A stretch of DNA of 64,000 bases from Photobacterium jeanii (GTDB taxonomy: Bacteria; Pseudomonadota; Gammaproteobacteria; Enterobacterales; Vibrionaceae): the NCBI RefSeq assembly GCF_001650345.1, contig NZ_LVHF01000028.1:62001-126000 (forward strand), given 5' to 3'. The notes below the pieces were generated by a model. It searched no databases. It was not told the DNA's origin and worked only from the letters and a program-made list of their open reading frames with translations. The first letter of the stretch is position 1; every line of letters starts with the position of its first letter. A program made the translations under genes and the position numbers. Positions 9,019 through 17,930 of the stretch are shown here, one piece after another.

Positions 9019-9642
9019 ATGAGCTACCAAGAAAAAAACGCCATGTCACCAATTATGGATGCGCTAGTTCCTATGGTGGTCGAGCAGACTTCGCGTGGTG
9101 AGCGTTCCTACGACATTTATTCCCGACTACTAAAAGAGCGTGTTATTTTCCTGACCGGTCAGGTTGAAGATCACATGGCTAACTTAGTAGTTGCTCAGCT
9201 ACTATTCCTTGAAGCTGAAAACCCAGATAAAGACATCTTCCTTTACATCAACTCCCCAGGTGGTAGCGTGACTGCTGGTATGTCAATTTATGACACTATG
9301 CAGCACATCAAGCCTAATGTGAGCACAGTATGTATGGGCCAAGCGTGTTCAATGGGTGCATTCTTACTTGCTGGTGGTGAAAAAGGTAAGCGCTTTGCGT
9401 TGCCAAATTCACGTATTATGATTCACCAGCCACTAGGTGGCTTCCAAGGTCAAGCATCGGATATTCAAATCCATGCACAAGAAATTCTAACCATCAAGCA
9501 AAAACTTAACAACTTGCTTGCAGAGCATACAGGACAGCCGCTAGAAGTGGTTGAACGCGATACAGATCGTGATAACTTTATGTCTGCAGATCAGGCGGTT
9601 GAATACGGCTTGGTTGATGCTGTTATGAGTAAGCGTGACTAA
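9019..9642 (+). CDS. clpP: ATP-dependent Clp protease proteolytic subunit
   Basis: 207-residue serine protease forming the double-heptamer ClpP chamber. The catalytic triad is visible: S111 in ACSMGAF, H136 in MIHQPLGG and D185 in DRDNFMSA, identical to E. coli precursor numbering. The N-terminal residues would be removed as a propeptide. It lies 113 bp upstream of clpX, its unfoldase partner. With ClpX it would degrade ssrA-tagged proteins and, via RssB encoded at 1.1-2.2 kb, RpoS. Confidence 0.98.
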   Translation: MSYQEKNAMSPIMDALVPMVVEQTSRGERSYDIYSRLLKERVIFLTGQVEDHMANLVVAQLLFLEAENPDKDIFLYINSPGGSVTAGMSIYDTMQHIKPNVSTVCMGQACSMGAFLLAGGEKGKRFALPNSRIMIHQPLGGFQGQASDIQIHAQEILTIKQKLNNLLAEHTGQPLEVVERDTDRDNFMSADQAVEYGLVDAVMSKRD

Positions 9643-9755
9643 CCATGGTTGCAGTTCTGCGAGTTTGCTAACAGCAGCTTGGGAGCAAAATAACCAGAGT
9701 TGTTATACACTCAAAACAAGGCAATGATGGGGTAAACCCGAAAAGAGGTTAGCGA

Positions 9756-11036
9756 ATGACAGATAAGCGAAAAGACAATGGTAGTGGGAAACTACTTTAT
9801 TGCTCTTTCTGCGGCAAAAGCCAACATGAAGTTCGTAAGCTGATTGCTGGCCCTTCTGTTTATATTTGCGATGAGTGTGTCGATCTATGTAACGACATTA
9901 TTCGCGAAGAAATTAAAGAAGTGATGCCTAAGCGTGATGGCAATGAGCTTCCGACACCACAAGAAATTCGCACTAATCTTGACGATTATGTTATTGGTCA
10001 AGACCATGCGAAAAAAGTTCTTGCTGTTGCGGTATACAACCATTACAAGCGTTTGCGTAATGGCGACACCAACAGTGAAGGTGTGGAGCTAGGTAAGAGT
10101 AACATCTTGCTGATTGGTCCAACTGGTAGTGGTAAAACGCTGCTGGCTGAAACCTTAGCACGCATGCTGGATGTACCGTTTACTATGGCTGACGCCACAA
10201 CCCTGACAGAAGCAGGTTATGTGGGTGAAGACGTAGAAAACATCATCCAAAAACTACTACAAAAATGTGATTACGACGTAGCGAAAGCGGAGCGTGGTAT
10301 TGTTTACATCGATGAAATCGACAAGATTTCTCGTAAGTCAGACAACCCATCGATCACGCGTGATGTATCGGGTGAAGGTGTTCAGCAAGCATTGTTGAAA
10401 CTGATCGAAGGTACTGTTGCTTCTGTACCGCCTCAAGGTGGCCGTAAGCATCCACAGCAAGAGTTCTTGCAAGTGGACACGTCGAAAATCCTGTTTATCT
10501 GTGGTGGTGCATTTGCTGGCCTAGATAAAGTGGTTGAGCAACGTGTTGCGACAGGTACTGGCATTGGTTTTGGCGCAGAAGTGCGTTCGAAAGATGAAAG
10601 CCGTACTTTAAGTGATTTGTTCGAGCAAGTTGAACCTGAAGATTTGGTGAAATACGGCCTGATCCCAGAGTTCATCGGTCGTCTTCCTGTGGCTGCTATC
10701 CTAAGTGAGCTAGATGAAGATGCACTTGTTCAAATCCTACGTGAGCCGAAGAACGCGCTAACCAAGCAGTACGCGGCATTGCTAGAGCTTGAAAACGTTG
10801 AGCTTGAATTCCGTGACGATGCACTTGTGGCTATCGCACGTAAAGCAATGGAGCGTAAAACTGGTGCTCGTGGTCTACGTTCAATCGTAGAGGCAGTTCT
10901 ACTTAATACCATGTATGAATTGCCATCGGCGCAAGGCGTGAGCAAAGTTGTTATCGATGAATCAGTAATTAAAGGCGAGTCTGAGCCGTTACTGATTTAC
11001 GAAAACAATGAAAATCAAGCTGCTGGTGCTGAGTAA
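9756..11036 (+). CDS. clpX: ATP-dependent Clp protease ATP-binding subunit ClpX
   Basis: 426-residue AAA+ unfoldase. The N-terminal zinc-binding domain has C16/C19 and C38/C41 (CSFC, CDEC). Walker A GPTGSGKT is at 121-128, Walker B is [10 protein letters not shown], and the pore loop GYVGEDV follows. [10 protein letters not shown] contains the IGF loop that docks on ClpP, and [10 protein letters not shown] is the sensor-2 region. It follows clpP and ends at a strong terminator before lon. Confidence 0.98.
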   Translation: MTDKRKDNGSGKLLYCSFCGKSQHEVRKLIAGPSVYICDECVDLCNDIIREEIKEVMPKRDGNELPTPQEIRTNLDDYVIGQDHAKKVLAVAVYNHYKRLRNGDTNSEGVELGKSNILLIGPTGSGKTLLAETLARMLDVPFTMADATTLTEAGYVGEDVENIIQKLLQKCDYDVAKAERGIVYIDEIDKISRKSDNPSITRDVSGEGVQQALLKLIEGTVASVPPQGGRKHPQQEFLQVDTSKILFICGGAFAGLDKVVEQRVATGTGIGFGAEVRSKDESRTLSDLFEQVEPEDLVKYGLIPEFIGRLPVAAILSELDEDALVQILREPKNALTKQYAALLELENVELEFRDDALVAIARKAMERKTGARGLRSIVEAVLLNTMYELPSAQGVSKVVIDESVIKGESEPLLIYENNENQAAGAE

Positions 11037-11062
11037 TTGCTTAATTACCATCCAGAGTGACT

Positions 11063-11091
11063 AAAAAAAGGAGGCTAATGCCTCCTTTTTT
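11063..11091 (+). terminator. Intrinsic terminator after clpX
   Basis: AAAAAAGGAGGC, loop TAAT, GCCTCCTTTTTT: a 12-bp stem with a T run. Confidence 0.9.
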
Positions 11092-11110
11092 ATTTTCTGT
11101 TGTTTCTGCC

Positions 11111-11138
11111 GTTGAATCTTGCGCCTTTACCCCCATAT
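11111..11138 (+). promoter_or_regulatory. Sigma-32 (RpoH) type heat-shock promoter of lon
   Basis: GTTGAAT (11111-11117), 13 bp, then CCCCATAT (11131-11138) resembles the sigma-32 consensus CTTGAAA-N13-15-CCCCATNT, and lies 36 bp before the lon start. E. coli lon is a known RpoH target, which supports the call. Confidence 0.75.
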
Positions 11139-11173
11139 ACTCAGGTATACAACTGAACGGAAGAGAGAAAAAT

Positions 11174-13546
11174 ATGAACCTGGAGCGTTCTGAACGCCTT
11201 GAAATCCCCGTTCTGCCATTACGTGATGTAGTGGTTTACCCTCATATGGTTATTCCATTGTTTGTGGGCCGGGAAAAATCTATTCGTTGCCTTGAATCGG
11301 CGATGGATAACAACAAACAAATTCTGTTGGTGGCTCAGAAAGAAGCGGCCACGGACGAGCCTTCTATCGAAGACCTGTACGATGTAGGTACAGTGGCGAC
11401 GATTCTCCAGTTGCTAAAACTCCCTGACGGTACGGTAAAAGTACTGGTAGAGGGTCAGCAGCGTGCAAAAGTTGAAAACCTGACTGATGACGACTTCTTC
11501 AGTGCAGAAGCCGAGTTCTTGTTAACGCCAGAAATGGACGAGCGTGAGCAGGAAGTTCTGGTACGCACTGCGATTAGCCAGTTTGAAGGTTTCATCAAGC
11601 TTAATAAAAAAATCCCACCAGAAGTGCTGACATCGCTTAACGGCATCGATGAAGCCGCGCGTCTGGCTGATACCATTGCTGCGCATATGCCATTAAAACT
11701 GGCAGACAAGCAAAAGGTATTGGAAATCATCGATATTGTAGAACGTTTAGAGTTCTTGATGGCGATGATGGAATCAGAAATCGATTTGCTTCAAGTTGAA
11801 AAACGTATTCGCGGTCGCGTGAAGAAGCAAATGGAGAAGAGTCAGCGCGAGTATTACCTCAACGAGCAAATGAAAGCGATCCAGAAAGAGCTGGGTGAGC
11901 TTGACGATGCACCGGATGAGTTCGAATCTTTGAAGAAGAAAATCGAAGAATCGAAAATGCCTGCTGAAGCGAAAGAAAAAACTGAGCAAGAGCTACAAAA
12001 GCTGAAAATGATGTCGCCAATGTCGGCGGAAGCAACGGTTGTTCGTGGCTACATCGATTGGATGCTAAGCGTGCCTTGGTTTAAGCGCTCTAAAGTTAAG
12101 AAGAACCTAGCGAAAGCAGAAGAAGTGCTTAACGCAGACCACTACGGTCTAGAGCGTGTGAAAGAACGTATTCTTGAGTACCTCGCAGTACAAAGCCGTG
12201 TGAATAAGCTGAAAGGCCCTATCCTATGTTTGGTTGGTCCTCCTGGTGTGGGTAAAACCTCACTAGGTCAGTCGATTGCTGCGGCAACTGGCCGTAAATA
12301 CGTGCGTATGGCACTGGGTGGGGTGCGTGATGAAGCGGAAATCCGTGGTCACCGCCGTACTTACATTGGCTCTATGCCGGGCAAATTGATCCAGAAAATG
12401 GCCAAAGTGGAAGTGAAAAACCCACTGTTCCTACTGGATGAAATCGACAAGATGTCTTCAGACATGCGTGGTGACCCATCATCAGCGCTACTTGAGGTAC
12501 TAGATCCGGAACAAAACAGCGCGTTTAACGATCACTACCTAGAAGTTGACTACGACCTGTCTGATGTGATGTTCGTTGCTACTTCGAACTCAATGAATAT
12601 TCCAGGTCCATTGCTTGACCGTATGGAAGTGATCCGTCTATCGGGTTACACCGAAGATGAAAAGCTAAACATCGCGAAACGCCACCTACTCGACAAGCAA
12701 ATCAAGCGTAACGGTTTGAAGCCTGCTGAGATTGAAGTGGACGACTCTGCGCTGACGGGCATTATTCGCTACTACACCCGTGAAGCGGGCGTGCGTAGTC
12801 TAGAGCGTGAAATTTCTAAACTTTGCCGCAAAGCAGTGAAAGAAATTTTGTTGAACAAAGATGTCACTAAGGTGTCTATCACCCAAGATAATCTGAAAGA
12901 ATACTTGGGCGTTCAACGCTTTGACTACGGTAAAGCTGATGAAAGCAACAGTATTGGTCAGGTAACCGGCCTTGCTTGGACTGAAGTGGGTGGCGATTTG
13001 CTTACCATTGAAACTGAATCCATGCCAGGTAAAGGTAAGCTGACTTACACCGGCTCGCTTGGCGATGTGATGCAAGAGTCTATTCAAGCAGCGATGACAG
13101 TGGTACGTAGCCGTGCGGAACGTCTTGGTATTAATCCTGACTTCCACGAAAAACGTGATATTCACGTTCACGTTCCGGAAGGCGCGACACCAAAAGATGG
13201 TCCAAGCGCAGGTATCGCAATGTGTACTGCTTTGGTTTCGAGCTTAACGGGTAACCCGGTACGCGCCGATGTGGCAATGACGGGTGAAATTACCTTACGT
13301 GGTGAAGTGCTGCCGATTGGTGGTCTGAAAGAGAAGCTGTTAGCGGCTCACCGCGGTGGCATTAAAACTGTACTTATTCCTAAAGAGAATGAGCGTGATT
13401 TGGAAGAGATCCCAGATAACGTTATCGCTGATCTGAAGGTTTGCCCAGTACAGTGGATTGATGAAGTCTTGACCATTGCGTTGCAAGACAATCCAACAGG
13501 TATTGAGCTGGTTGACACTCAAAAGAGTGACATGCAGCAAAGTTAA
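11174..13546 (+). CDS. lon: ATP-dependent protease La
   Basis: 790-residue Lon from the ATG at 11174 ([20 protein letters not shown] aligns with E. coli Lon, and GAGAGA lies just upstream). An in-frame start 117 bp earlier would overlap the clpX terminator and the heat-shock promoter, so it is rejected. The LAN substrate-binding domain (about 10-200) is followed by a coiled-coil, Walker A GPPGVGKT, Walker [11 protein letters not shown] and the C-terminal protease domain with Ser678 ([10 protein letters not shown]) and Lys721 (GGLKEKLL), 43 residues apart as in E. coli. It degrades misfolded proteins and specific regulators in the cytoplasm. Confidence 0.98.
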   Translation: MNLERSERLEIPVLPLRDVVVYPHMVIPLFVGREKSIRCLESAMDNNKQILLVAQKEAATDEPSIEDLYDVGTVATILQLLKLPDGTVKVLVEGQQRAKVENLTDDDFFSAEAEFLLTPEMDEREQEVLVRTAISQFEGFIKLNKKIPPEVLTSLNGIDEAARLADTIAAHMPLKLADKQKVLEIIDIVERLEFLMAMMESEIDLLQVEKRIRGRVKKQMEKSQREYYLNEQMKAIQKELGELDDAPDEFESLKKKIEESKMPAEAKEKTEQELQKLKMMSPMSAEATVVRGYIDWMLSVPWFKRSKVKKNLAKAEEVLNADHYGLERVKERILEYLAVQSRVNKLKGPILCLVGPPGVGKTSLGQSIAAATGRKYVRMALGGVRDEAEIRGHRRTYIGSMPGKLIQKMAKVEVKNPLFLLDEIDKMSSDMRGDPSSALLEVLDPEQNSAFNDHYLEVDYDLSDVMFVATSNSMNIPGPLLDRMEVIRLSGYTEDEKLNIAKRHLLDKQIKRNGLKPAEIEVDDSALTGIIRYYTREAGVRSLEREISKLCRKAVKEILLNKDVTKVSITQDNLKEYLGVQRFDYGKADESNSIGQVTGLAWTEVGGDLLTIETESMPGKGKLTYTGSLGDVMQESIQAAMTVVRSRAERLGINPDFHEKRDIHVHVPEGATPKDGPSAGIAMCTALVSSLTGNPVRADVAMTGEITLRGEVLPIGGLKEKLLAAHRGGIKTVLIPKENERDLEEIPDNVIADLKVCPVQWIDEVLTIALQDNPTGIELVDTQKSDMQQS

Positions 13547-13552
13547 GTGAAG

Positions 13553-13594
13553 AAAAAACGCTGTCAGGTATAAAAAGGCTTGTCAGCGTTTTTC
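13553..13594 (+). terminator. Intrinsic terminator after lon
   Basis: AAAAACGCTG (13554-13563) pairs with CAGCGTTTTT (13584-13593) across a 20-nt loop, with a T run. Confidence 0.75.
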
Positions 13595-13625
13595 GCACTG
13601 GCTATAAGTGAGGTCTAATTTTGCT

Positions 13626-13682
13626 GTAAGCCTAACAAAACCAAGGCTTACACGCTTCATCGGTTGAATGTACTGGTATAAT
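13626..13682 (+). promoter_or_regulatory. hupB promoter with upstream inverted repeat
   Basis: The extended -10 TGGTATAAT (hexamer 13677-13682) is preceded by a weak -35 (GCTTCA, 13654-13659). Just upstream is a perfect 8-bp inverted repeat, GTAAGCCT (13626-13633) and AGGCTTAC (13644-13651), with a 10-bp gap. The promoter call is fair; a regulatory role for the repeat is a guess. Confidence 0.5.
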
Positions 13683-13754
13683 TAGGTCCAAGTTAATTTG
13701 ATTGTCCGTGCCATTTTGGAGATTACGGACAATGTTCATAGAGGGGATGAAATC

Positions 13755-14027
13755 GTGAACAAAACTCAGTTAGTTGATAAAATTGCCGAAGGTGCAGATA
13801 TTTCTAAAGCGTCAGCAGGTCGTGCACTAGATGCATTCATCGATGCTGTTTCTGAAACACTGAAAGATGGCGATCAAGTAGCGCTAGTGGGCTTCGGTAC
13901 TTTCTCTGTTCGTGAGCGTGCTGCTCGCACAGGTCGTAACCCACAAACTGGTGCTGAGATCCAAATCGCAGCAGCTAAAGTTCCAGGTTTCAAACCAGGT
14001 AAAGCTTTAAAAGATTCTGTAAACTAA
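13755..14027 (+). CDS. hupB: DNA-binding protein HU, beta subunit
   Basis: 90 residues from a GTG start at 13755, exactly the length of E. coli HU-beta, with GAGGGG just upstream. An upstream in-frame start at 13698 would add 19 residues that HU lacks. The sequence [20 protein letters not shown] and the beta-arm GRNPQTG with the DNA-intercalating proline are diagnostic. It is a nucleoid protein that bends and compacts DNA. Its place after lon is conserved in gamma-proteobacteria. Confidence 0.97.
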   Translation: MNKTQLVDKIAEGADISKASAGRALDAFIDAVSETLKDGDQVALVGFGTFSVRERAARTGRNPQTGAEIQIAAAKVPGFKPGKALKDSVN

Positions 14028-14041
14028 GGGCGTTAGCCTGA

Positions 14042-14089
14042 GGTTATTTGCGTACAATCGCATTAACCAAGTTCGACTTGGAAATAACC
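14042..14089 (+). other. Three-way-junction RNA structure in hupB 3' region
   Basis: The outer 8-bp helix GGTTATTT (14042-14049)/AAATAACC (14082-14089) encloses two hairpins: GCG/CGC with a 6-nt loop (14050-14061) and CCAAG/CTTGG with loop TTCGA (14067-14081). The whole lies between the hupB stop and its terminator. No family recognised. Confidence 0.4.
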
Positions 14090-14095
14090 GACAGA

Positions 14096-14123
14096 AGGGC
14101 GCATCACTGAGATGCGCTTTTTT
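14096..14123 (+). terminator. Intrinsic terminator after hupB
   Basis: GCGCATC, loop ACTGA, GATGCGC, then TTTTTT. Confidence 0.9.
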
Positions 14124-14214
14124 ACATTTAATACCGGTATCATTGTTAGTCTTGTTGATAAGCAAGTATTAACGCAGTTCTGCCAGCTCGGATAATTAGG
14201 AGATACGGCAAGTT

Positions 14215-16107
14215 ATGATGGAGCGATTGCGCGAAGGCGCTAGCAGCATTTGGGTTAAGATCATTCTGAGCCTGATCATTTTTTCTTTTGTATTCGCAGG
14301 TGTAGGTAGTTACCTTGCCGGCGGTTCAGAGCCAGTAGCTGCAAAAGTAGGCGATAAAGAAATTAGCGAGCGTCAGTTCAAACAAGCTTACGATAACGAA
14401 AGAAACCGCATGCAGGCTCAATTGGGCGACTACTTCAATACGCTATTGGGTGATCCTGCTTACGGTGAACAGTTCCGTCGTAGTGTACTTGATCGCATGG
14501 TTAACGACATTCTAATTGAGCAACGTGCTAACGAGCTTGGTCTTCGCATTGGTGATGAGCAAGTGCGTAATGCGATTGTGGCTATGCCTGAATTCCAGCG
14601 TGATGGTAAGTTTGATAACGATACTTACAATATGCTACTTCGTCGTTCTAATTTCACACCTGAGCAATTTGCAGAGTATGTTCGTGGCAACATGCTACGT
14701 CAGCAACTTCTAGGCGCGATCCAAACTAGTGATTTTGCGCTCAGTAGTGAGTTAACAGCACTACGTAAGCTTGAAGCTCAGCAACGCGAAGTTCGCACTC
14801 TGACCTTATCTCTTGATGATTTCACTAAGAATGCAAAGATTGCTGACGACGAAATTAAAGCTTTCTACGAGCAAAATCCTCAACAGTTTACTCGTCCTGA
14901 GCAAGTTAAAGTGTCTTACGTTGAGCTTTCAGGTAAAGGTTTGAAAGACACAATTGCAGTGTCTGATGAAGACCTAGAAGCTTACTACAACGAGCACCAA
15001 GCTAAGTATAGCAGCGCTGAACAGCGTCAAGTTAGTCACATCCTTGTTCAAGGTGATAGCGATGAAGCGAAGGCGAAAGCTGAAGCGTTACTGGCTAAGT
15101 TAAATGACGGCGCTGACTTTGCGGCATTAGCGGCAAGTGATTCAGACGATACCTTCAGTGCTAAAGACGGTGGTAAGCTAGATTGGCTTGAAGCGGGCGT
15201 GATGGATCCTGCGTTTGATAAAGCAGCGTTTGAACTCGCTAACACAGGTGATATTTCAGGTGTTGTGAAGTCTGCGTTTGGCTACCACATCATTAAGCTA
15301 GATGCGATTAAAGCGTCAGTGGTTAAACCGCTAGCGCAAGTGAAAGACGAGATCCTTGCAGATCTTCGTGAACAACGTGCAGCCGAAGCGTTTTACAATA
15401 TGCAAGAAACGCTAGCGAAGACAGCTTATGAAGTATCAGACACGCTAGATGACGCAGCTGCCGCTGTTGGTGCTGAAGTAAAAACTACAGGCTTTATCTC
15501 TGAAGCGGACGCGCCAGAGATCTTGAAAAAACCTGCTGTATTTACTGAGCTGATGAAACCTGAAGTACTTGAAGATGGTTATAACTCTGAACTCATTGAA
15601 TTAGCACCAGAGCATGTGATTGTTGTTCGTGTTGATGAATCTCGCCCTGAAACAGTATTGCCGTTTGAAGACGTGGCAGAGTCAGTGAAAGGCAAGCTTG
15701 CAGCACAGAAAGGTGAGCAGGAAGCACTAGCAAAAGCTGATGAGCTGCTTAAAGCGCTTCGTGAAGGCAACAAAGAGATTGTTGCAAACGAAGGCCTAAG
15801 CTTTGCTGATACGCAAACTATCGCCCGTAATGGTGCTGATCCTATGCTGGCACAAGCGGTGTTTAAATTAGCGAAACCAGCAGATGATAAAGCAGTTTAC
15901 GGCATGAGCCGCGATGCAATGGGTAATGTGATGATCATTGCGCTAGATAAAGTCGTTGATGCTGATGTTGAACCTGTAGCTGTAGATAGCCAAATGGCAC
16001 AACAGCTAGAGCAGCTGAATGCACAGCAAGATATTATGGCGACGCTAAAAGTGCTTCGTGATACATCAGATGTGGCTTACCCAACATTGGATTCAGCTAC
16101 AAACTAA
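14215..16107 (+). CDS. ppiD: Periplasmic chaperone PpiD (membrane-anchored, parvulin domain)
   Basis: 630 residues with a single N-terminal transmembrane segment (about 14-37, WVKIILSLIIFSFVFAGVGS) and a large periplasmic part. A SurA-like N-domain is followed by a parvulin-type rotamase domain at about 265-365 (SHILVQGD, FGYHIIKLD). PpiD binds newly exported proteins at the SecYEG exit, where it pairs with YfgM in E. coli. AGGAGAT at 14198-14204 supports the start; a second ATG follows at 14218. It follows hupB, as in E. coli. Confidence 0.95.
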   Translation: MMERLREGASSIWVKIILSLIIFSFVFAGVGSYLAGGSEPVAAKVGDKEISERQFKQAYDNERNRMQAQLGDYFNTLLGDPAYGEQFRRSVLDRMVNDILIEQRANELGLRIGDEQVRNAIVAMPEFQRDGKFDNDTYNMLLRRSNFTPEQFAEYVRGNMLRQQLLGAIQTSDFALSSELTALRKLEAQQREVRTLTLSLDDFTKNAKIADDEIKAFYEQNPQQFTRPEQVKVSYVELSGKGLKDTIAVSDEDLEAYYNEHQAKYSSAEQRQVSHILVQGDSDEAKAKAEALLAKLNDGADFAALAASDSDDTFSAKDGGKLDWLEAGVMDPAFDKAAFELANTGDISGVVKSAFGYHIIKLDAIKASVVKPLAQVKDEILADLREQRAAEAFYNMQETLAKTAYEVSDTLDDAAAAVGAEVKTTGFISEADAPEILKKPAVFTELMKPEVLEDGYNSELIELAPEHVIVVRVDESRPETVLPFEDVAESVKGKLAAQKGEQEALAKADELLKALREGNKEIVANEGLSFADTQTIARNGADPMLAQAVFKLAKPADDKAVYGMSRDAMGNVMIIALDKVVDADVEPVAVDSQMAQQLEQLNAQQDIMATLKVLRDTSDVAYPTLDSATN

Positions 16108-16127
16108 ATGTAATCAATAGATTGCTT

Positions 16128-16160
16128 AACGGGCCACCAATGTGTGGCCCGTTGTTTTTT
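16128..16160 (+). terminator. Intrinsic terminator after ppiD
   Basis: AACGGGCCAC (16128-16137) pairs with GTGGCCCGTT (16144-16153), followed by GTTTTTT. Confidence 0.92.
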
Positions 16161-16247
16161 GTAAACAATCAAATCTATTGACTGTTTGGTTAGCTTGCTT
16201 TTCTCGCTATAAGTGGTTTTTCCTAACATCGCATTGAGAGAGAAACT

Positions 16248-16535
16248 ATGAAGCAACTAGTGGGAATAATTGTGGTATGCGCAGCTTTGCTATCACCAAT
16301 GACAGTGTCGGCTAATACTGACAGTCATGAAGGGATTGAGATCACCATAAACATTAATGATGCCAATGCTGAAGAACTGGATAAGCTCTTAGTGGGCGTT
16401 GGCCCTGAAAAGGCAAAAAGTATTATTCAATACCGCGAACAGTTTGGTGCTTTCAAAGTGCCGGAAGATCTCGCTAAAGTGAAAGGTATCGGTTTAGCGA
16501 CAGTTGACAAAAATCGCGAACGTATCAAGTTGTAG
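16248..16535 (+). CDS. comEA: ComEA-like periplasmic DNA-binding protein
   Basis: 95 residues. A cleavable signal peptide (about 1-22, ending VSA-NT) is followed by a helix-hairpin-helix ComEA domain (about 32-95) with NINDANAEELDKLL, GVGPEKAKSIIQYR and KVKGIGLATV. In V. cholerae the orthologue beside ppiD ratchets incoming DNA into the periplasm during natural transformation. I do not see a clean CRP-S site in the short upstream region, though a divergent one could be missed. A terminator hairpin follows at 16557. Confidence 0.9.
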   Translation: MKQLVGIIVVCAALLSPMTVSANTDSHEGIEITININDANAEELDKLLVGVGPEKAKSIIQYREQFGAFKVPEDLAKVKGIGLATVDKNRERIKL

Positions 16536-16556
16536 CTTGCCGTTTTAAGTTAATTA

Positions 16557-16586
16557 AGGAGAGAGGTATGTGGTTCTCCTTTATTT
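16557..16586 (+). terminator. Terminator after comEA
   Basis: AAGGAGA (16557-16563) pairs with TCTCCTT (16575-16581), then TATTTTC. It overlaps the end of the convergent rhombosortase gene. Confidence 0.6.
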
Positions 16587-17153
16587 TCTTAAGTTCAACG
16601 CCTTGTAGCGCGGGTAAAAATAGAGCTGAACAAGGGCTAAGAGACAGCCACAAATCGCACCAATAAAATGCGCTTCAGTTGCGACACGCGCATCAATCAA
16701 ACTCTCAGTACTCATTGAGCCGCCAAAGTATTGTTCCCAGCCAATTTTGGCCACTAAGCCTAATAACATGAGTCGTCCGCCTTTGGTCTTGGCTTTGATA
16801 TCTTGAATCGCTCCCCAGCCAAATAAGCCGTGTAATACCCCTGAAAACCCCGCATACCATTGCATTGAACTGGCAAAGATCGCACTGCCAATTACAAGGC
16901 TAGTAATTAGAATGACAGCACTGTAGCGTTTTACGTCAATATGGGCACGAAAGATAAAAGTGATGATAATAAAGGCAAAAGCATTCATCACAAGGTGTGA
17001 CCAATTGGTATGGGTTAGGTTTCCTGTTAGTATGCGCCACACTTCTCCGCTCAGGATCAATTGACGTTCCCACACCAACCAAGGGTGGATAAAAGGTAAC
17101 TGAGCCAAAATACCCAATAGGGTAGCAACAATTACAAAACGGCGAGTAGACAA
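16581..17153 (-). CDS. Rhombosortase (rhomboid-family GlyGly-CTERM protease)
   Basis: 190-residue polytopic rhomboid protease. The catalytic serine lies in GFSGVLHGLFGW and the histidine in EAHFIGAICG, the rhombosortase pattern. This family cleaves and modifies the C-terminal GlyGly-CTERM anchor of type II-secreted proteins. In V. cholerae the gene beside the DTW-domain gene encodes such an enzyme (RssP). I chose a TTG start at 17153 because GAGG lies 5 bp upstream and it avoids overlap with tapT. The longest frame would start at 17246 and run 84 bp into tapT. No GlyGly-CTERM substrate is encoded in this window. Confidence 0.8.
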   Translation of the reverse strand: MSTRRFVIVATLLGILAQLPFIHPWLVWERQLILSGEVWRILTGNLTHTNWSHLVMNAFAFIIITFIFRAHIDVKRYSAVILITSLVIGSAIFASSMQWYAGFSGVLHGLFGWGAIQDIKAKTKGGRLMLLGLVAKIGWEQYFGGSMSTESLIDARVATEAHFIGAICGCLLALVQLYFYPRYKALNLRK

Positions 17154-17162
17154 GGCAACCTC

Positions 17163-17798
17163 ATGAGTCGATATTGCGAACAATGTGGAAAAGCAAAAAA
17201 AGCCTGTATCTGTCACTGGATACAAGCTATTGATGCTAAAACGCAATTGTATATTTTACAACATCCCTCTGAAGTAAATCGTGCAATTGGCACCGCGCGC
17301 ATCCTTTCGCTGTCGTTAGCAAGCTGCGATGTTTTGGTTGGCGAAGACTTTAGTAACCATGAAAAGCTGAATCAGTTACTGTCTGATAATGAGCAAGAAG
17401 CATGGCTAATATACCCAGGAGATGATGCTACGCCTATCTCTGTATTGGCTGAGCAGCGGCAAGTGCAATCGACTAATGGTGAAAAGTTGAAGCCTCTGAC
17501 TTTGATACTGCTTGATGGCACTTGGAAAAAAGCCTACAAGATGTGGCAGCTATCGAGCAACCTTCATTCATTGCCAACGGTGAGTTTGGATAATGTGGTA
17601 GCGGGAAATTACCGGATCAGAAAATCACCTCGTGATAGTGGTGTCTCTACGGTGGAAGCGGGTTTTCTTGCTTTAACAGCGCTGGAGGGCCAACACGTCA
17701 ACTTCACGCCTTTGCTTGATACGTTTAATCAGATGATTGAGTTTCAAATTCAGCAAATGCCGGAAGGGGTATTTGAGCGTAATTATCGAGGTAAGTGA
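17163..17798 (+). CDS. tapT: tRNA-uridine aminocarboxypropyltransferase (DTW domain)
   Basis: 211 residues. The N-terminal cysteine cluster CEQCGKAKKACICH is typical of DTW proteins, and the core carries LLDGTWKKAYKMW, the D-x-T-W signature, followed by YRIRKSP. Characterised members transfer the 3-amino-3-carboxypropyl group of S-adenosylmethionine to tRNA uridine (acp3U47; TapT/YfiP in E. coli). The start codon lies only 9 bp from the inferred TTG start of the divergent rhombosortase. It is convergent with dgt. Family certain; orthology to TapT likely. Confidence 0.85.
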   Translation: MSRYCEQCGKAKKACICHWIQAIDAKTQLYILQHPSEVNRAIGTARILSLSLASCDVLVGEDFSNHEKLNQLLSDNEQEAWLIYPGDDATPISVLAEQRQVQSTNGEKLKPLTLILLDGTWKKAYKMWQLSSNLHSLPTVSLDNVVAGNYRIRKSPRDSGVSTVEAGFLALTALEGQHVNFTPLLDTFNQMIEFQIQQMPEGVFERNYRGK

Positions 17799-17855
17799 TC
17801 CAGTCGATTTGGGCATGGTTTCATTGTTGCAAGTTAAATAAAGGCTAAGTTAACT

Positions 17856-17898
17856 AAAGAGTTAGAGTGGTTATTTAAGTTCCTGCTGCTAACTCTTT
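17856..17898. repeat. Inverted repeat between tapT and dgt
   Basis: AAAGAGTTAG (17856-17865) and CTAACTCTTT (17889-17898) form a perfect 10-bp inverted repeat with a 23-nt gap between convergent genes. It could be a weak terminator, but neither strand has a good T run. Confidence 0.5.
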
Positions 17899-17930
17899 AT
17901 ATGGATTGTGGATGTGGTTTATATGTGGCG

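Noticed and set aside
16160-16247. CRP-S/TfoX site upstream of comEA
   Set aside because: A TTGC...TCGC stretch is present but does not fit TGCGA-N6-TCGCA; not strong enough to report.
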